DNA of 64,000 nucleotides from Siderastrea siderea. Lineage: Eukaryota; Cnidaria; Anthozoa; Scleractinia; Rhizangiidae. Position numbers and translations under genes: made by a program. The notes below the pieces were generated by a model that searched no databases, was not told the origin of the DNA, and saw only the letters and a program-made list of their open reading frames with translations. Location of the stretch: assembly GCA_964030785.1 (NCBI GenBank), contig OZ034966.1:1248501-1312500 (forward strand), in the 5' to 3' direction. Below are positions 26,958 to 37,768 of this stretch, piece after piece (the stretch's first letter is position 1; each line of letters starts with the position of its first letter).

Positions 26958-27329
26958 ATGAGCACAACTTATCATCCATTCAAAATCGCACTGACTGATG
27001 GTCAGAAAAAGAAACTTCAAAAAGCTTATGTTAAGAAGGCAGCTGTTAATCTGAAAGTTAAACCAGACCAAATTGGGCGTGGTGATGAACTTCTTCTCAC
27101 TGAAACTCAAATCGCGCGATTGAAAAAAAAATCAGCGGCAGGGAAAGGAATGGTAATAAAATTAAGCCAGACACAGATTCAAAGTACTTCTCAGAGTGGA
27201 AAAGGTATGCAAACGCAACCACCACCACGAACAAGACGATCACCAGGAATACCAAAAGGTAAAGGGATGCAAATTCAACCTCCACCTTTTTATGGAACTT
27301 GGGGGGATTATCGTTTAAAAAAAAGGTGA
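26958..27329 (+). CDS. pX-like virion protein (B copy), short form
   Basis: The 123-aa protein keeps the N-terminal helical part of the A protein (LTDGQKKKLQKAYVKKA, DELLLTETQIARL, IKLSQTQI) and the C-terminal PPPFYGTW. It lacks the hydrophobic helix between them. Two KGMQxQPPP units repeat near residues 77 and 102. The stop comes directly after the slippery sequence at 27314-27323, whereas the -1 frame enters the protease. ATAATATATACACACAATG precedes it. Confidence 0.65.
   Translation: MSTTYHPFKIALTDGQKKKLQKAYVKKAAVNLKVKPDQIGRGDELLLTETQIARLKKKSAAGKGMVIKLSQTQIQSTSQSGKGMQTQPPPRTRRSPGIPKGKGMQIQPPPFYGTWGDYRLKKR
27314..27323 (+). promoter_or_regulatory. Possible -1 frameshift site (T TTA AAA / A AAA AAA)
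   Basis: TTTAAAAAAAA lies in phase with codons TTA (27315) and AAA (27318, 27321) of the pX-like gene. Frame 0 stops two codons later (TGA 27327-27329). The -1 frame continues KVKFVDKPLSN into the protease, which has no ATG of its own. Confidence 0.45.
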
Positions 27330-27768
27330 AATTTGTTGATAAACCTCTTTCCAACATTGACCTGAGAAAATGGTGCAACTTTTTACGAATACCCATCAAA
27401 GGCATTTTTAGCAGAAACGAAAAAAAACCCTTTTTTCATTCCCCATGCATTATCAACTTGGATGATTTCGGAAGTCTGGGAACTCACTGGGTATGTTGTT
27501 GGCCAAAAGGAAAAGGTCTTTATGAGTATTTCGATTCATTTGGCTTTCCACCACCTTTGGAATGGGAACAAGAAATGTCAATGCATGGGATGACACATTT
27601 TTTCAGAAATGACGACCAAATTCAATGGGAACAAAGTGTGAGATGTGGTTATTACTGCCTTCTCTTTTTAAACGAAGAAATAAAGGAACAAGTTTTGCCG
27701 ATATTTTGGAAATGTTCTCCAACGATTTACTTCAAAATGAGGAAATTGTGAAAAATTATTTTTCTTAA
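27314..27768 (+). pseudogene. Adenovirus-type (C5) cysteine protease (B copy), end frameshifted
   Basis: KVKFVDKPLSN begins the homology to A. Catalytic blocks are LGTHWVCCW (His about 27485), EYFDSFG (Asp about 27532) and QSVRCGYYCLLFL (Cys about 27646). The frame runs to 27751 with a non-matching end. The adjacent frame from about 27698 gives NEEIVKNYFS and a stop at 27766-27768, agreeing better with VNHRFVINYF of A, so one base changed near 27695. No extra domain follows; that domain is at the end of the PLA2 gene of B. The stop TAA merges with the next promoter TAAATATATACAATG. Confidence 0.8.
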
Positions 27769-27777
27769 ATATATACA

Positions 27778-27825
27778 ATGGAAGTGTACTGTGTGAAAGA
27801 AAAGCGGCACACACCCAATGTGAAG
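27778..27825 (+). pseudogene. Zinc-ribbon gene of Polinton B, first part, cut by the CACTA element
   Basis: Sixteen codons (MEVYCVKEKRH...) correspond to the start of the A gene at 13689 (MKSYCVKQKK). They end at AAG 27823-27825, which is the target duplication of the 17.2-kb insertion. The frame continues after the insertion at 45016. AAATATATACAATG is its promoter and start. Confidence 0.88.
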
Positions 27826-28560
27826 CACTGCACGAAAAGACGGATTTACCGAGCTTTGCAACTGAAGTAAATATGTAGCAAATTTAGGGCTCTAAATTTG
27901 TCACAAATTTGCACAAGCGGCATTGTCGAAGCAAAGACACACACTTGCTCCTGCTGAAATTAGGCGCAAATGTAACGTAAACACGAAGTTTGCATCAGAT
28001 TGGTGTCAGTTTTGCCACCAAGGTAAATTTTCAAATTTCACATTTATTTGCTGTAGTTTTGCCACCCTTAAGAAACGGTGAAAATCAACTTATTTGCATC
28101 AAATTACCATCACTTTTACTTGAGTGGCAAATAAACAAATTTGCATTACTTACTCTCACATTTACTATTATAGCAATTGTGCCTATTTGCACCAACTTTA
28201 CGCCAAGGTCAAATCAAGAAATTTAGGTTTATTTACCCCATATTTACTAAAGGAGCAAACATACTCATCTCCGAACACGCAAACAAGTGGCGTAAATCAA
28301 AGTACTGTCACATTTATTTGAGTAGCAAATAAACAAATTTGGATATCTTACCCTTACATTTGCTATCATTATGGCAATTCTGTTTATTTGCACCAACTTT
28401 ACACCAAGTCAGCAAATTTAGGTTTATTTACCCCAGAAGCAAATATGGAGCAAATATAACCATTTCCATTTTCGCCAACCTACTCTTTTTTTTATGAAAC
28501 CAGAAGATTTTCAAGTCATATTTCGTGTACTGTTAATCAGCAAATTTGTCCTAAACAATC
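27826..28560 (+). repeat. Left subterminal repeats of the CACTA-like element
   Basis: Variants of gcaaatttag, aacaaatttg and tatttgcaccaacttta recur at short spacing. A block of about 200 bp (tggcaaataaacaaatttg ... atttaccccata) occurs at about 28125-28240 and again at about 28325-28430. No gene. Confidence 0.75.
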
Positions 28561-29619
28561 CTTTTTGACCTCCGTAAGAAAGTGCACAAGTATATAAATC
28601 ATGGCTGAAAACGTACTTAAAATGGCGAATTATTTCCCTCCAAACAAATTGCAAATCTTAGCAGTTTTCGTTCTCACATTGGATAATTCAGTCTTGAACG
28701 AGGTCAATCAAACGCACTATGGGATTCCAATGGGATAATGATCACGCGCGCGTCATGTTTTCACGCCAGACGCAATTTTCGCGCCCGCTCGCGTGTCCTT
28801 TGTGCTAATCAACCCCTAGTGGATTTTGGAGGTGGATTCATTAGAAGAACAAAGAAAAATGTTTTCTATGCCAGAGGGACTTTGAATATTACATATCCCA
28901 GAAGTGCCCAACATACAATGATTTAAGAACTCCACGATGTTTGAATTAGCAAGGATGCACAACATTTGCTTAACATTTTGTCTCAATCTGGTAATTATGT
29001 TGCATATTTCACAACATTTTCCTAAATCTTTTCGTCTCAAAATGCTTATTATGTTGCATATCCCAAAAGTGCTCAGGCATATGGTGATGCTAGGACTCCA
29101 AGCTGAGTCAGCCAGAAAGGATATTCAACATATCTAAAATTTTGCCGCTGAACAGGGTAAGGTTTTTGGCCTCTCTGTCCTGTACAGGGTATATAATTTT
29201 ATGCAAGTTTGTCCCAAACAGGGTATGAACGCGTCCTAAACAAGGTATGGCTGCACGATTATCACCGTTGTCACTTATACATAGCCAGTCATAGCTCGGA
29301 AACCTGACGTTTGCCGCCCAGTCTCTAAAATACTGTAAAATTGTCTCGAACGTGAAGAAAGTGTGTATTTTTTTTTTCAATTGTTCTAAACAGGGACCTA
29401 AAATGGAGGGTGTTGTCCTAAACGGGATTGGTATTTTACGGCTTTTTGTCCTAAACATGGTCAGGGTATCAGATCTTCAGCGGTACCCCTACACCCAAAC
29501 ATGAGTCAAGTACCACCCCCGGAAAACATTATTGCTCTGACAAATGAAATCTGTATCTTTCTTTACCGTTATCATTCTCTTTCAAATGAGCATTTTCGCA
29601 CTAGAACCATTTTACACAA
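28561..29619. other. Non-coding stretch in the CACTA-like element
   Basis: No gene is seen. A GC-rich, CpG-rich patch is at 28742-28800. Short direct repeats of tatgttgcatatt and of tcctaaacagggt type occur at 28990-29060 and 29145-29465. Confidence 0.5.
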
Positions 29620-31545
29620 GTGCCAGTCATGAAAGATCAGAATTTTTTGTTTGCAATAGGCTTTACTGACTGCCTAAAGATGACTGCATCTTTGCAGTGG
29701 GTTTCCTAAAAATGACCACATTTTGAAAACCCAACAGTGAATACTAGAACAAACAGAAAATGTCACTCATCTTTTGTCACATTCGATTTGTGACTGCGAT
29801 GCACGAACTTGGCTAATGAAATTCCTTTCTTCTGACATGTTGCACTTACAAAAGGTTTTTCTCTAGATTTCAAATGAGATCTTGACTTTGGATATTTCTT
29901 CCTGGCTTTAAGTTTTTTGTTTTTCACTTATCTTATTCATTGCTTTCAATTTTGATAAGTATGAAACACAGAACTGTTTGTACTAAAATCTGCCAGTCAT
30001 GAAAGATCAGCATTTTTTGTTTGCAATAGGCTTCGCTGACTGCCTAAAGATGACTGCATCTTTGCAGTGGGTTTCCTAAAAATGACCACATTTTGAAAAC
30101 CCAACAGTGAATACTAGAACAAACAGAAAATGTCACTCATCTTTTGTCACATTCGATTTGTGACTGCGATGCACGAACTTGGCTAATGAAATTCCTTTCT
30201 TCTGACATGTTGCACTTACAAAAGGTTTTTCTTTAGATTTCAAATGAGATCATGACTTTGGATATTTCTTCCTGGCTTTAAGTTTTTTGTTTTTCACTTA
30301 TCTTATTCATTGCTTTCAATTTTGAAAAATATGAAACACAGAACTGTTTGTACTAAAATCTGCCAGTCATGAAAGATCAGCATTTTTTGTTTGCAATAGG
30401 TTTCACTGACTACCTAAAGATGACTGCATCTTTGCAGTGGGTTTCCTAAAAATGACCACATTTTGAAAACCCAACAGTGAATACTAAAACAAACAGAAAA
30501 TGTCACTCATCTTTTGTCACATTCGATTTGTGACTGCGATGCATGAACTTGGCTGATGAAATTCCTTTCTTCTGACATGTTGCACTTAAAAAAGGTTTTT
30601 CTCTAGATTTCAAATGAGATCTTGGCTTTGGATATTTCTTCCTGGCTTTAAGTTTTTTGTTTTTCACTTATCTTATTCGTTGCTTTCAATTTTGATAAGT
30701 ATGAAACACAGAACTGTTTGTACTAAAATCTGCCAGTCATGAAAGATCAGCATTTTTTGTTTGCAATAGGCTTCGCTGACTGCCTAAAGATGACTGCATC
30801 TTTGCAGTGGGTTTCCTAAAAATGACCACATTTTGAAAACCCAACAGTGAATACTAGAACAAACAGAAAATGCCATTCATCTTTTGTCACATTTGATTTG
30901 TGACTGCAATGCATGAACTTGGCTAATGAAATTCCTTTGTCATGACAAGTAATGCACTTACAAAAAGTTTCTCTCTAGATTACAAATGAGATCTTGACTT
31001 AAGATCTTTCTTCCTGGCTTTAAGCTTTTTTTTTTTCACTTATCTTATTCATTGCTTTCAATTTTGAAAAGAGTATGAAACACAGAGTTGTTTGTACTAG
31101 AATCTGCCAGTCATGAAAGATCAGCATTTTTTGTTTGCAATGGGCTTCACTGACTGCCTAAAGATGACTGCATCTTTGCAGTGGGTTTCCCAAAAATGAC
31201 CACATTTTGAAAACCCAACAGTGAATACTACAACAAACAGAAAATGCCATTCATCTTTTGTCACATTCGATTTGTGACTGCGATGCATGAACTTGGCTAA
31301 TGAAATTCCTTCCTTCTGACATGTTGCACTTACAACAGGTTTTTCTCTAGATTTTAAATGAGATCTTGACTTTGGATATTTCTTCGTGGCTTTAAGTTTT
31401 TTGTTTTTCACTTATCTTATTCATTGCTTTCAATTTTGAAAAGAGTATGAAACACAGAGTTGTTTGTACTAGAATCTGCCAGTCATGAAAGATCAGCATT
31501 TTTTGTTTGCAATAGGCTTCGCTGACTGCCTAAAGATGACTGCTA
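29620..31545 (+). repeat. 370-bp tandem satellite, five copies plus a partial one
   Basis: The start tgccagtcatgaaagatcag recurs at about 29621, 29991, 30361, 30731, 31104 and 31477, giving units of 370, 370, 370, 373 and 373 bp. The last copy ends near 31543. Units are about 95 percent identical. Open frames within are short and not conserved between units. Confidence 0.93.
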
Positions 31546-32095
31546 TGCAAGAGGCAGTGTTGGTATTGTCTTAAAGCGAAAAAAAATTGTTAATATGACC
31601 ATTTTTTTTCTTTTCTCTTTCTTTATAGAAATTATTAGTCTTGTTACTGAATGTATTTTTTGGCAGCTTTCAAACCAAACATATTTTGGCTTCCATCCAA
31701 ACATTAAAACTTTCCAAAAAAATTTACATACACACCATGGCATTAACATAAAGAGGCATGTAGTGTTAGATAATTGGCTTTAAAGTCATTTAACACACCA
31801 GGAATGGTGGGTGCACCAACCCACCAGTTTTGAGCCTTTTTATTTACCAACAGATTTTACGAGTTAGCTCAGATCAGGTGCTACATAGAACAATAATCAT
31901 TTTCAAATGAAGCAGGTGTCATAAAACCTAAACAAAACAATTACTCTGGTCAATCATAAGACACAGGCAATCAAATGAGCCAATGAGAGCTAGTAGCAAA
32001 TACAAGTGACCAGTGCCAAGCGTAGAAAAAATGAGTGTGTGCGTTCAACGATCGGTTGTCGTTGCAGTATATGTCCCTAAGTCTACATGTACTTA

Positions 32096-32281
32096 GGCCC
32101 CGTTTACATGAGTTATTTCATCCCGGGATGAGTTTCATCCCGGGACGACTTTCGTCCCGAACCCATTTTTGCTCCAAATCATGTAAATACTCACAGGTAA
32201 ATGACCAGACAACGGGATGAAAGTCACCCTGGGATGAGATGAAAATAATCCCGGGATGAGTTAACTCATGTAAACGGGGCC
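32096..32281. mobile_element. Palindromic MITE, 186 bp, TTA target duplication
   Basis: GGCCCCGTTTACATGAGTTA at the left is mirrored at the right end, with further internal inverted copies of atcccgggatga. It is flanked by TTA on both sides (32093-32095, 32282-32284). Confidence 0.85.
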
Positions 32282-32775
32282 TTAGCCAGGTGACAGTAGG
32301 CTAACAAACTGTTTGAAGACAGTATCTTAATACTTGTAAAGGGTTTCCAACCATAGCCTTCTCAAGTTTTCATGGTAAAGTCATTATCATAAATTGTTGT
32401 CATTGTTATTGTTGTTTTTGTTTGCTTTTTTCTTTGCTTTTCATCAACTGCTCAGGGCATGTGAATATGAAGCGAGAAGTGAGAAGCGAGAAGGCTCAGG
32501 TTAATCATGAATTCAGCAGCTAAAAGCTGCTATCGCTAAAAGTCGCTGCTTTGAACTTTTTTAATATTCCTATGTTCCTTTTGCCAGTCCGAGACTTTGT
32601 TATACAGGCTGTATGCATCCTTAATTCTACTCACCATGGTGGTAGACTAACATTCATGTATTGTTTCAAGAAATTATCCTCGTACAAAGATTTTCTTACC
32701 AGAGCTTTCTTTGTTTTAGTCAGGGCCGGGTCATTATCATTAGATTATTTGTTTGTTTGTTTGTTTGTTTTGTTT

Positions 32776-33425
32776 CACGCCGGGCCAGGAGAGGGCACGA
32801 GGCTGCATGCTCGGAAAAACTTTTGCGTCTTTTATCCGATAGAGCTCAAACTTTGCACAATGATAGAACTTTTTATTCCAAACAATCGTATCGTTTTTGT
32901 CTTTTCATTTTAACGGTTTTTGGCGGGGAAATGACGTCACAGTGCTAAAGGCAAATTTTCAATTGTCTCTTATGGCACAAAAAGTATATGATTCTGAAAG
33001 AACTCATTGAGATAAAGTGAAATGCGAAGAAATTATTGAAACACCTCAATCCGTCTTGAAGATATAAAGATCTGAATTTTATAAATGTTCTAAAAATAGT
33101 AACAAAATGGCGGAAAATTCAAACTTCCGAACTTTATATCTTCAAGACAGATCGAGCTTTTTCAATAATTTCTTCGCATTTCACTTTATCTCAATGAGTT
33201 CTTTCAGAATCATATACTTTTTGTGCTATAAGAGACAATTGAAAATTTGCCTTTAGCACTGTGACGTCATTTCCCCGCCAAAAACCGTTAAAATGAAAAA
33301 ACAAAAACGATACGATTGTTTGGAATAAAAAGTTCTATCATTGTGCAAAGTTTGAGCTCTATCGGATAAAAGACGCAAAAGTTTTTCCGAGCGTGCAGCT
33401 TCGTGCCCTCTGCTGGCCCGGCGTG
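32776..33425. mobile_element. 650-bp foldback MITE, copy 1
   Basis: The two arms (about 32776-33065 and 33125-33425) are complementary over nearly their full length, starting CACGCCGGGCCAG and ending CTGGCCCGGCGTG. The flanks share TTT. It is the same length and about 95 percent identical to copy 2 at 48995-49644. The centre has aaaatggcggaaaatt. Confidence 0.92.
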
Positions 33426-33879
33426 TTTTGCTTTTTACCAACTGCTCTCAGTAATCATGAGTTATCGACATTTATTTCTTGTATCAACAGCAAATGCAAA
33501 CTGGCAAAAGTTGTGTCATCTTGGCAGTCCTGCTCATAAAAATTGTGTCACCTTAAGAGCAGGAATGGTTGCCAGTGCCACAAGGAAACAAATATTCTTC
33601 AATCAAGTTTCAATTCTTGCATATTTTTTCTCAAACATTGCTGCTGTGAGAGCTGAGAAGACTCATTACAAAGAGAGACTGGCCTGTATCAGTTAAGTTA
33701 TGGACTGGCAAAATGAACATAGAAAAAAAAACTTCTCAAACTCATTCATAATTCATTAAGAGAAAACAAAGCAAATCACAACTGTGACGGTGGTTTGGAT
33801 ACCGGATCTTAATTAGAATAAGATTTTGTGAACTTTTGCTTTGAATTTCTCCAAGAATTATGAATGGTTTGAGAAGCCA

Positions 33880-34020
33880 TATCAAAAACTCGAAAGAGTG
33901 TTTCATCAGGTATCCAAACACCTCGAAGTCGGTCAAAAAACTCGGCTGCGCCTCGTTTTTTCAACCCACTTCTTGGTGTCTGGATATCCTGATGAAACAC
34001 TCTTTCTCGTGTTTGATATA
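33880..34020. repeat. Palindromic repeat (MITE-like), about 140 bp
   Basis: The block aaagagtgtttcatcagg near 33893 is mirrored as cctgatgaaacactcttt near 33987. The arms extend outward to atatcaaa/tttgatat and inward past the ctcggctgcgcctcg centre. Boundaries approximate. Confidence 0.75.
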
Positions 34021-34941
34021 TTACTTCAAATATCTTTCCAAATCACACTTAATGAGTGACAAAAAAACTGCCATCTCAGTGGACAGTCCTTCTAACAAAG
34101 GAAGTGCCTCCATCATCTCACTTATAATAGAGCAAAAAAGCAAAGCCGAAAACATCGATTTCTTCTTATTGTTTTCTTAGCATCCGCATTCAATCAGACC
34201 TCATAAACAAATTGATGTGGATTAGCTGAGATTTTCTAAATAAATTTTGTATCTAACTTGCAATGCAATGCTTTTTTTCTTACCAAAATTTTGCTTTCAT
34301 GAAATACTGATCGAAGCCGATCCAAAATAGTGAGAAATGTGTTGTCCCTGTAAGAAAATGTCCAGTTCTTTAAAATATTTACCAGTGCCCCATGAGTGGT
34401 AGTTGACAAAGGCAAGAAATCTGAAAAAGACAAGGTTGAGAAGGTCATTTGTGACACTTGTACACTGTAAATCAAATTCACTTAATGAGAATATTAATTA
34501 TAACATAGATATGAGCAATGCCTGCATATCGTTTTGTATCCCATTGATAGTCGCCATAATAATGAGGTAGTTGCATCTTGATAAAGTGGTTGAGATCCTT
34601 AAGTGGGGTTCAACTGTATACTTAGATACATGTAGTTTGAATTTACAACAAGAGTAATCTTTAATTGAGGCAGTCATTAAGGTGGTAAAAATAATGTTGA
34701 CTAATGACATTGACTGTAACAATGAATATCTGCTTTACCGACACACACTTAATAAGACACTCTGTTATACTCAACTGTTCATTGTTTGGACAATCTTTCA
34801 ACCTTGGGCATTATCCTCTAATATACCAACTGCCGGAAGGGGTTGATTTGCTAAATAACACTCATGCCAGAAAAAAGTTGCCCTTATTTTTCAGCCTTGG
34901 GCATTATATGCATGTATCAGCTGTTGAAATGGGTTTATGTA

Positions 34942-34945
34942 CTAA

Positions 34946-34977
<32 letters not shown>

Positions 34978-35025
34978 TAATAATAATAATAATAATAAAC
35001 AGTAATAATAACAGCAACAATAACA
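34942..35025 (+). repeat. ATA/TAA microsatellite
   Basis: An imperfect run of ataataata units about 80 bp long, with interruptions by acaata and aacagt. Confidence 0.9.
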
Positions 35026-35060
35026 TTATACCTCAAGTTGCTAGGGAACCAATCAGAATA

Positions 35061-35769
35061 CAGTCAAAGCCCTCCCTGTGACTACTCTCGTAAGCGACCA
35101 GCTCAAGTTACAACCAACATTGTGAAACCCCATTTGAACATCACCTAAACTCTGTAATCAAAAGTTCTCATAAGCAATCGTTCCCATAAGCAACAGTGTG
35201 ACCACTTTTGTGAATTATTGCCTGGATTCTAAGTTCTCGTAAGTGACCGCTCAGTCAACACTTTACAGTGCTGCATGTTGTACGGTTGCCACCAGACAAC
35301 GGTACAAGAGAGAGAGAGTGTGGAACTTATCAACTCCGCCTCCTACATTTCTTGCATCCTAATTGGCCAGTTGAAACAAAACCCATTGGGAAGTTGTCAG
35401 AAAGATGTCAAAAAGTTGTCACAAACTAATGAAAAACTTTGTCTGGTGGCAAGGGTACAGCAAGCAGCACTGTAATAAAACTACTCACTTTTTGGGAAAA
35501 TTCAGAGTAATACATAGCATAAGCACTAATGGTTCATTGACTTGTACATGCGCGATAATCTTGTATAAAAATTTTTAATATTTTTGATACAGTACTATTG
35601 GTGACCATCAACATATGCAGGCTTTATGCTAAAAGCTCTCATAAGCGACCACCCTCTTCTGTTGTACCTCGTGGTCCCTTTAATAAGAGCTCCTTCTCAT
35701 TAGCGGCCAGCTCTAGCTACGACCACTTTTCGGAATTCCAGAGGTGGTCGCTGATGAGAGCTTTGACTG
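35061..35769. mobile_element. TA-flanked inverted-repeat element (Tc1/mariner-style)
   Basis: CAGTCAAAGCCCTC at the left and GAGAGCTTTGACTG at the right form short inverted ends, each bordered by TA. The interior has many degenerate copies of tctcgtaagcgacca. No transposase frame is seen, so it would be non-autonomous. Confidence 0.5.
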
Positions 35770-36578
35770 TACTGAAACCTGTAATATTCACAGTAGAATA
35801 TATCTATAAAAGGCAGTCACATGACTTCTTGTGCAATTTCATCATGAGATAAGACTGGCAGTATTCCTAGAAAAATTTGTAGTGCTCAAATTTCCATTCA
35901 AATATTGCGGCTTCTTACACAACATGTAAGCTTAAATGAAGTGGCCGGGTATTCTGAAATTGCTCCCAATAGCGTTCCCTTATATTAGGCCCTTTGGAAA
36001 GCCCAAGATGATATTAGTAGGACCAATAGTCAAATACAAAATAAAGTACTTTGTCAACTTACCAGTTTCAACAACGATGCATTTCATCATGGACTGATAA
36101 ATTCCTTTTTTGTTCGGATGAGACGTGGACATTTTTGCTGATGACCGGGGCTGATGATCCAAGTCGAAACGTCGGCTACCCGTATGTAGCTTCCATTTTG
36201 CTAAAACTGCACAGTGGAAAGGCTATTTTCGTGCGCTGGGTGAACCTGATACATCCGAAAGTTAGAAACAGCACCGTTTTCATTTTACCAGGAACAAGAA
36301 ACGTACAAAACTATAAAATATAACATGTAGCCATAGCCCTTGCTTTCACAACATCCGCGCCAAAATTCGTCAAGTCCCGCGCGATATTTGCCCGCGATAC
36401 TTTTGGACAGTTGCAGTGTCAAAGGAGTGGGAAGTTTCCGGAGTCCCCCTGGGAAGATCGAAGGAATAGGTGGTATGAATTTGTTAGGTTTAACCTTGAT
36501 TCTCTCTTCTCGAGAAAAGGATGGGTAACTTTGTTCAAATTGCTACTTTTTGATAGGGATGACATTTAAAATTTCTAA

Positions 36579-37768
36579 GACAGAGCTGAATAACGATGAA
36601 CGGTCAGCGGTGCGAAACGCGGGCGACCGCGCGCGAACCCGACTTGGCGACTTGGCAGGCCTGGCGGGCTATTTAAAATGGCCGGTATTTGTGGGATTTT
36701 CCCGTACGGTAAACAAACCCGTTGGTTAAGCACAGTATTGCGTGGTTAAGAAAAGTCTGTGTGTTTTTGGACAGCCAACACCATACTGTATCTTATTTTA
36801 GTTTGAAAAAATTTTGTTTTCATCGGAAAAATTGTGAAATTTTGGCTTAAACGAGATTTTACGAATTGTGCTTACATGTCCCAGTCGCTTTATTTTATCG
36901 CGAAAGTTGCAAGTGGTGTTTCATTGGTTGTAGGACTTTTATTTTTTCCTCTGTTTTCGCGTCGGCCCGAGAAAATTGTTTTAAATGTGGACGTCCACGG
37001 GCAAGTGAATTCCAAGGCGATTTATAACGACTTCTCCCAGAAAGCCTGCTACTCAGGCTAGACTTTGTCGGGTTGGTCAAGTAAATGCTGAATCGCTCGC
37101 TTCTCAGCGCCACAGAAAACAACTCGAGAAAGACAACAATAGGTGTTCGTCTCATATGCATGGCACCGCTTCAGACAAGAATAAACTGTCAAAACTTCCA
37201 ATAACATTATTATCACTGAGGTAAGTAAAGCTTTCGTTCAATAGAAACATCTTAAATTAAGATTTTGGTTTTTACGGAGCAACACCGCCATTGAACAAAA
37301 ATTATGGTCGGTGTTAGTTGAATTAAAATTAAGCACATGTTTGTACTAGTGTAACTTTCAACTTGCTTCATTACAACTTTAAAAATTTCCAATTATAAAA
37401 TTTTAAAAGTTCATTGTAAGAGAATAAAGTATCTTTATGAACCGTGACACAGCCGCTTTACGACACTTCGACTTGCCGCAATACAGCTTTAAATAAAAAG
37501 CTTTTCAACCACAATTTCTATTGAACGAAAACTTTACTTACCTTAATGATATCGCCAAAGACACCGAATTCTTCTTTTAACATCTCCCAGCTCTAAATCG
37601 GCATTAAGAACAAAATATTCAACACTTTATTGTCCGTTTCGAACACAAATTTTCCACAATCCAAGAGCTGTGATCCGTGGCGCTGGCCGAAAGGATCGCA
37701 GCTCGGGGACGAGAGTGGAGGAGAACAGTGACGTAACGAACATGTGCAGTGCGTTATTCAGCTCTGTC
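36579..37768. mobile_element. Mutator-like (Pack-MULE-like) element, 1190 bp
   Basis: Terminal inverted repeat GACAGAGCTGAATAACG (36579) and its complement ending at 37768 are flanked by a perfect 9-bp duplication AATTTCTAA (36570-36578 and 37769-37777). This is typical of Mutator-like elements. The interior has a GC- and CpG-rich promoter-like patch (36600-36720), a 75-codon frame from 36834 and a good splice-donor-like gaggtaagtaaag at about 37216. It also has an internal inverted repeat of about 30 bp (37218-37246 against about 37512-37543). Capture of a host promoter and exon is possible. Confidence 0.7.

Noticed and set aside
29620..31545. Possible CRISPR array
   Set aside because: Units of 370 bp are near identical along their full length with no spacers, and the context is a eukaryotic transposon.
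33403..33696. 97-codon frame considered as transposase remnant
   Set aside because: No DDE, zinc or helix-turn-helix pattern; it begins inside the MITE end.
34704..35081. 125-codon frame with an isoleucine run
   Set aside because: It reads across an ATA microsatellite.
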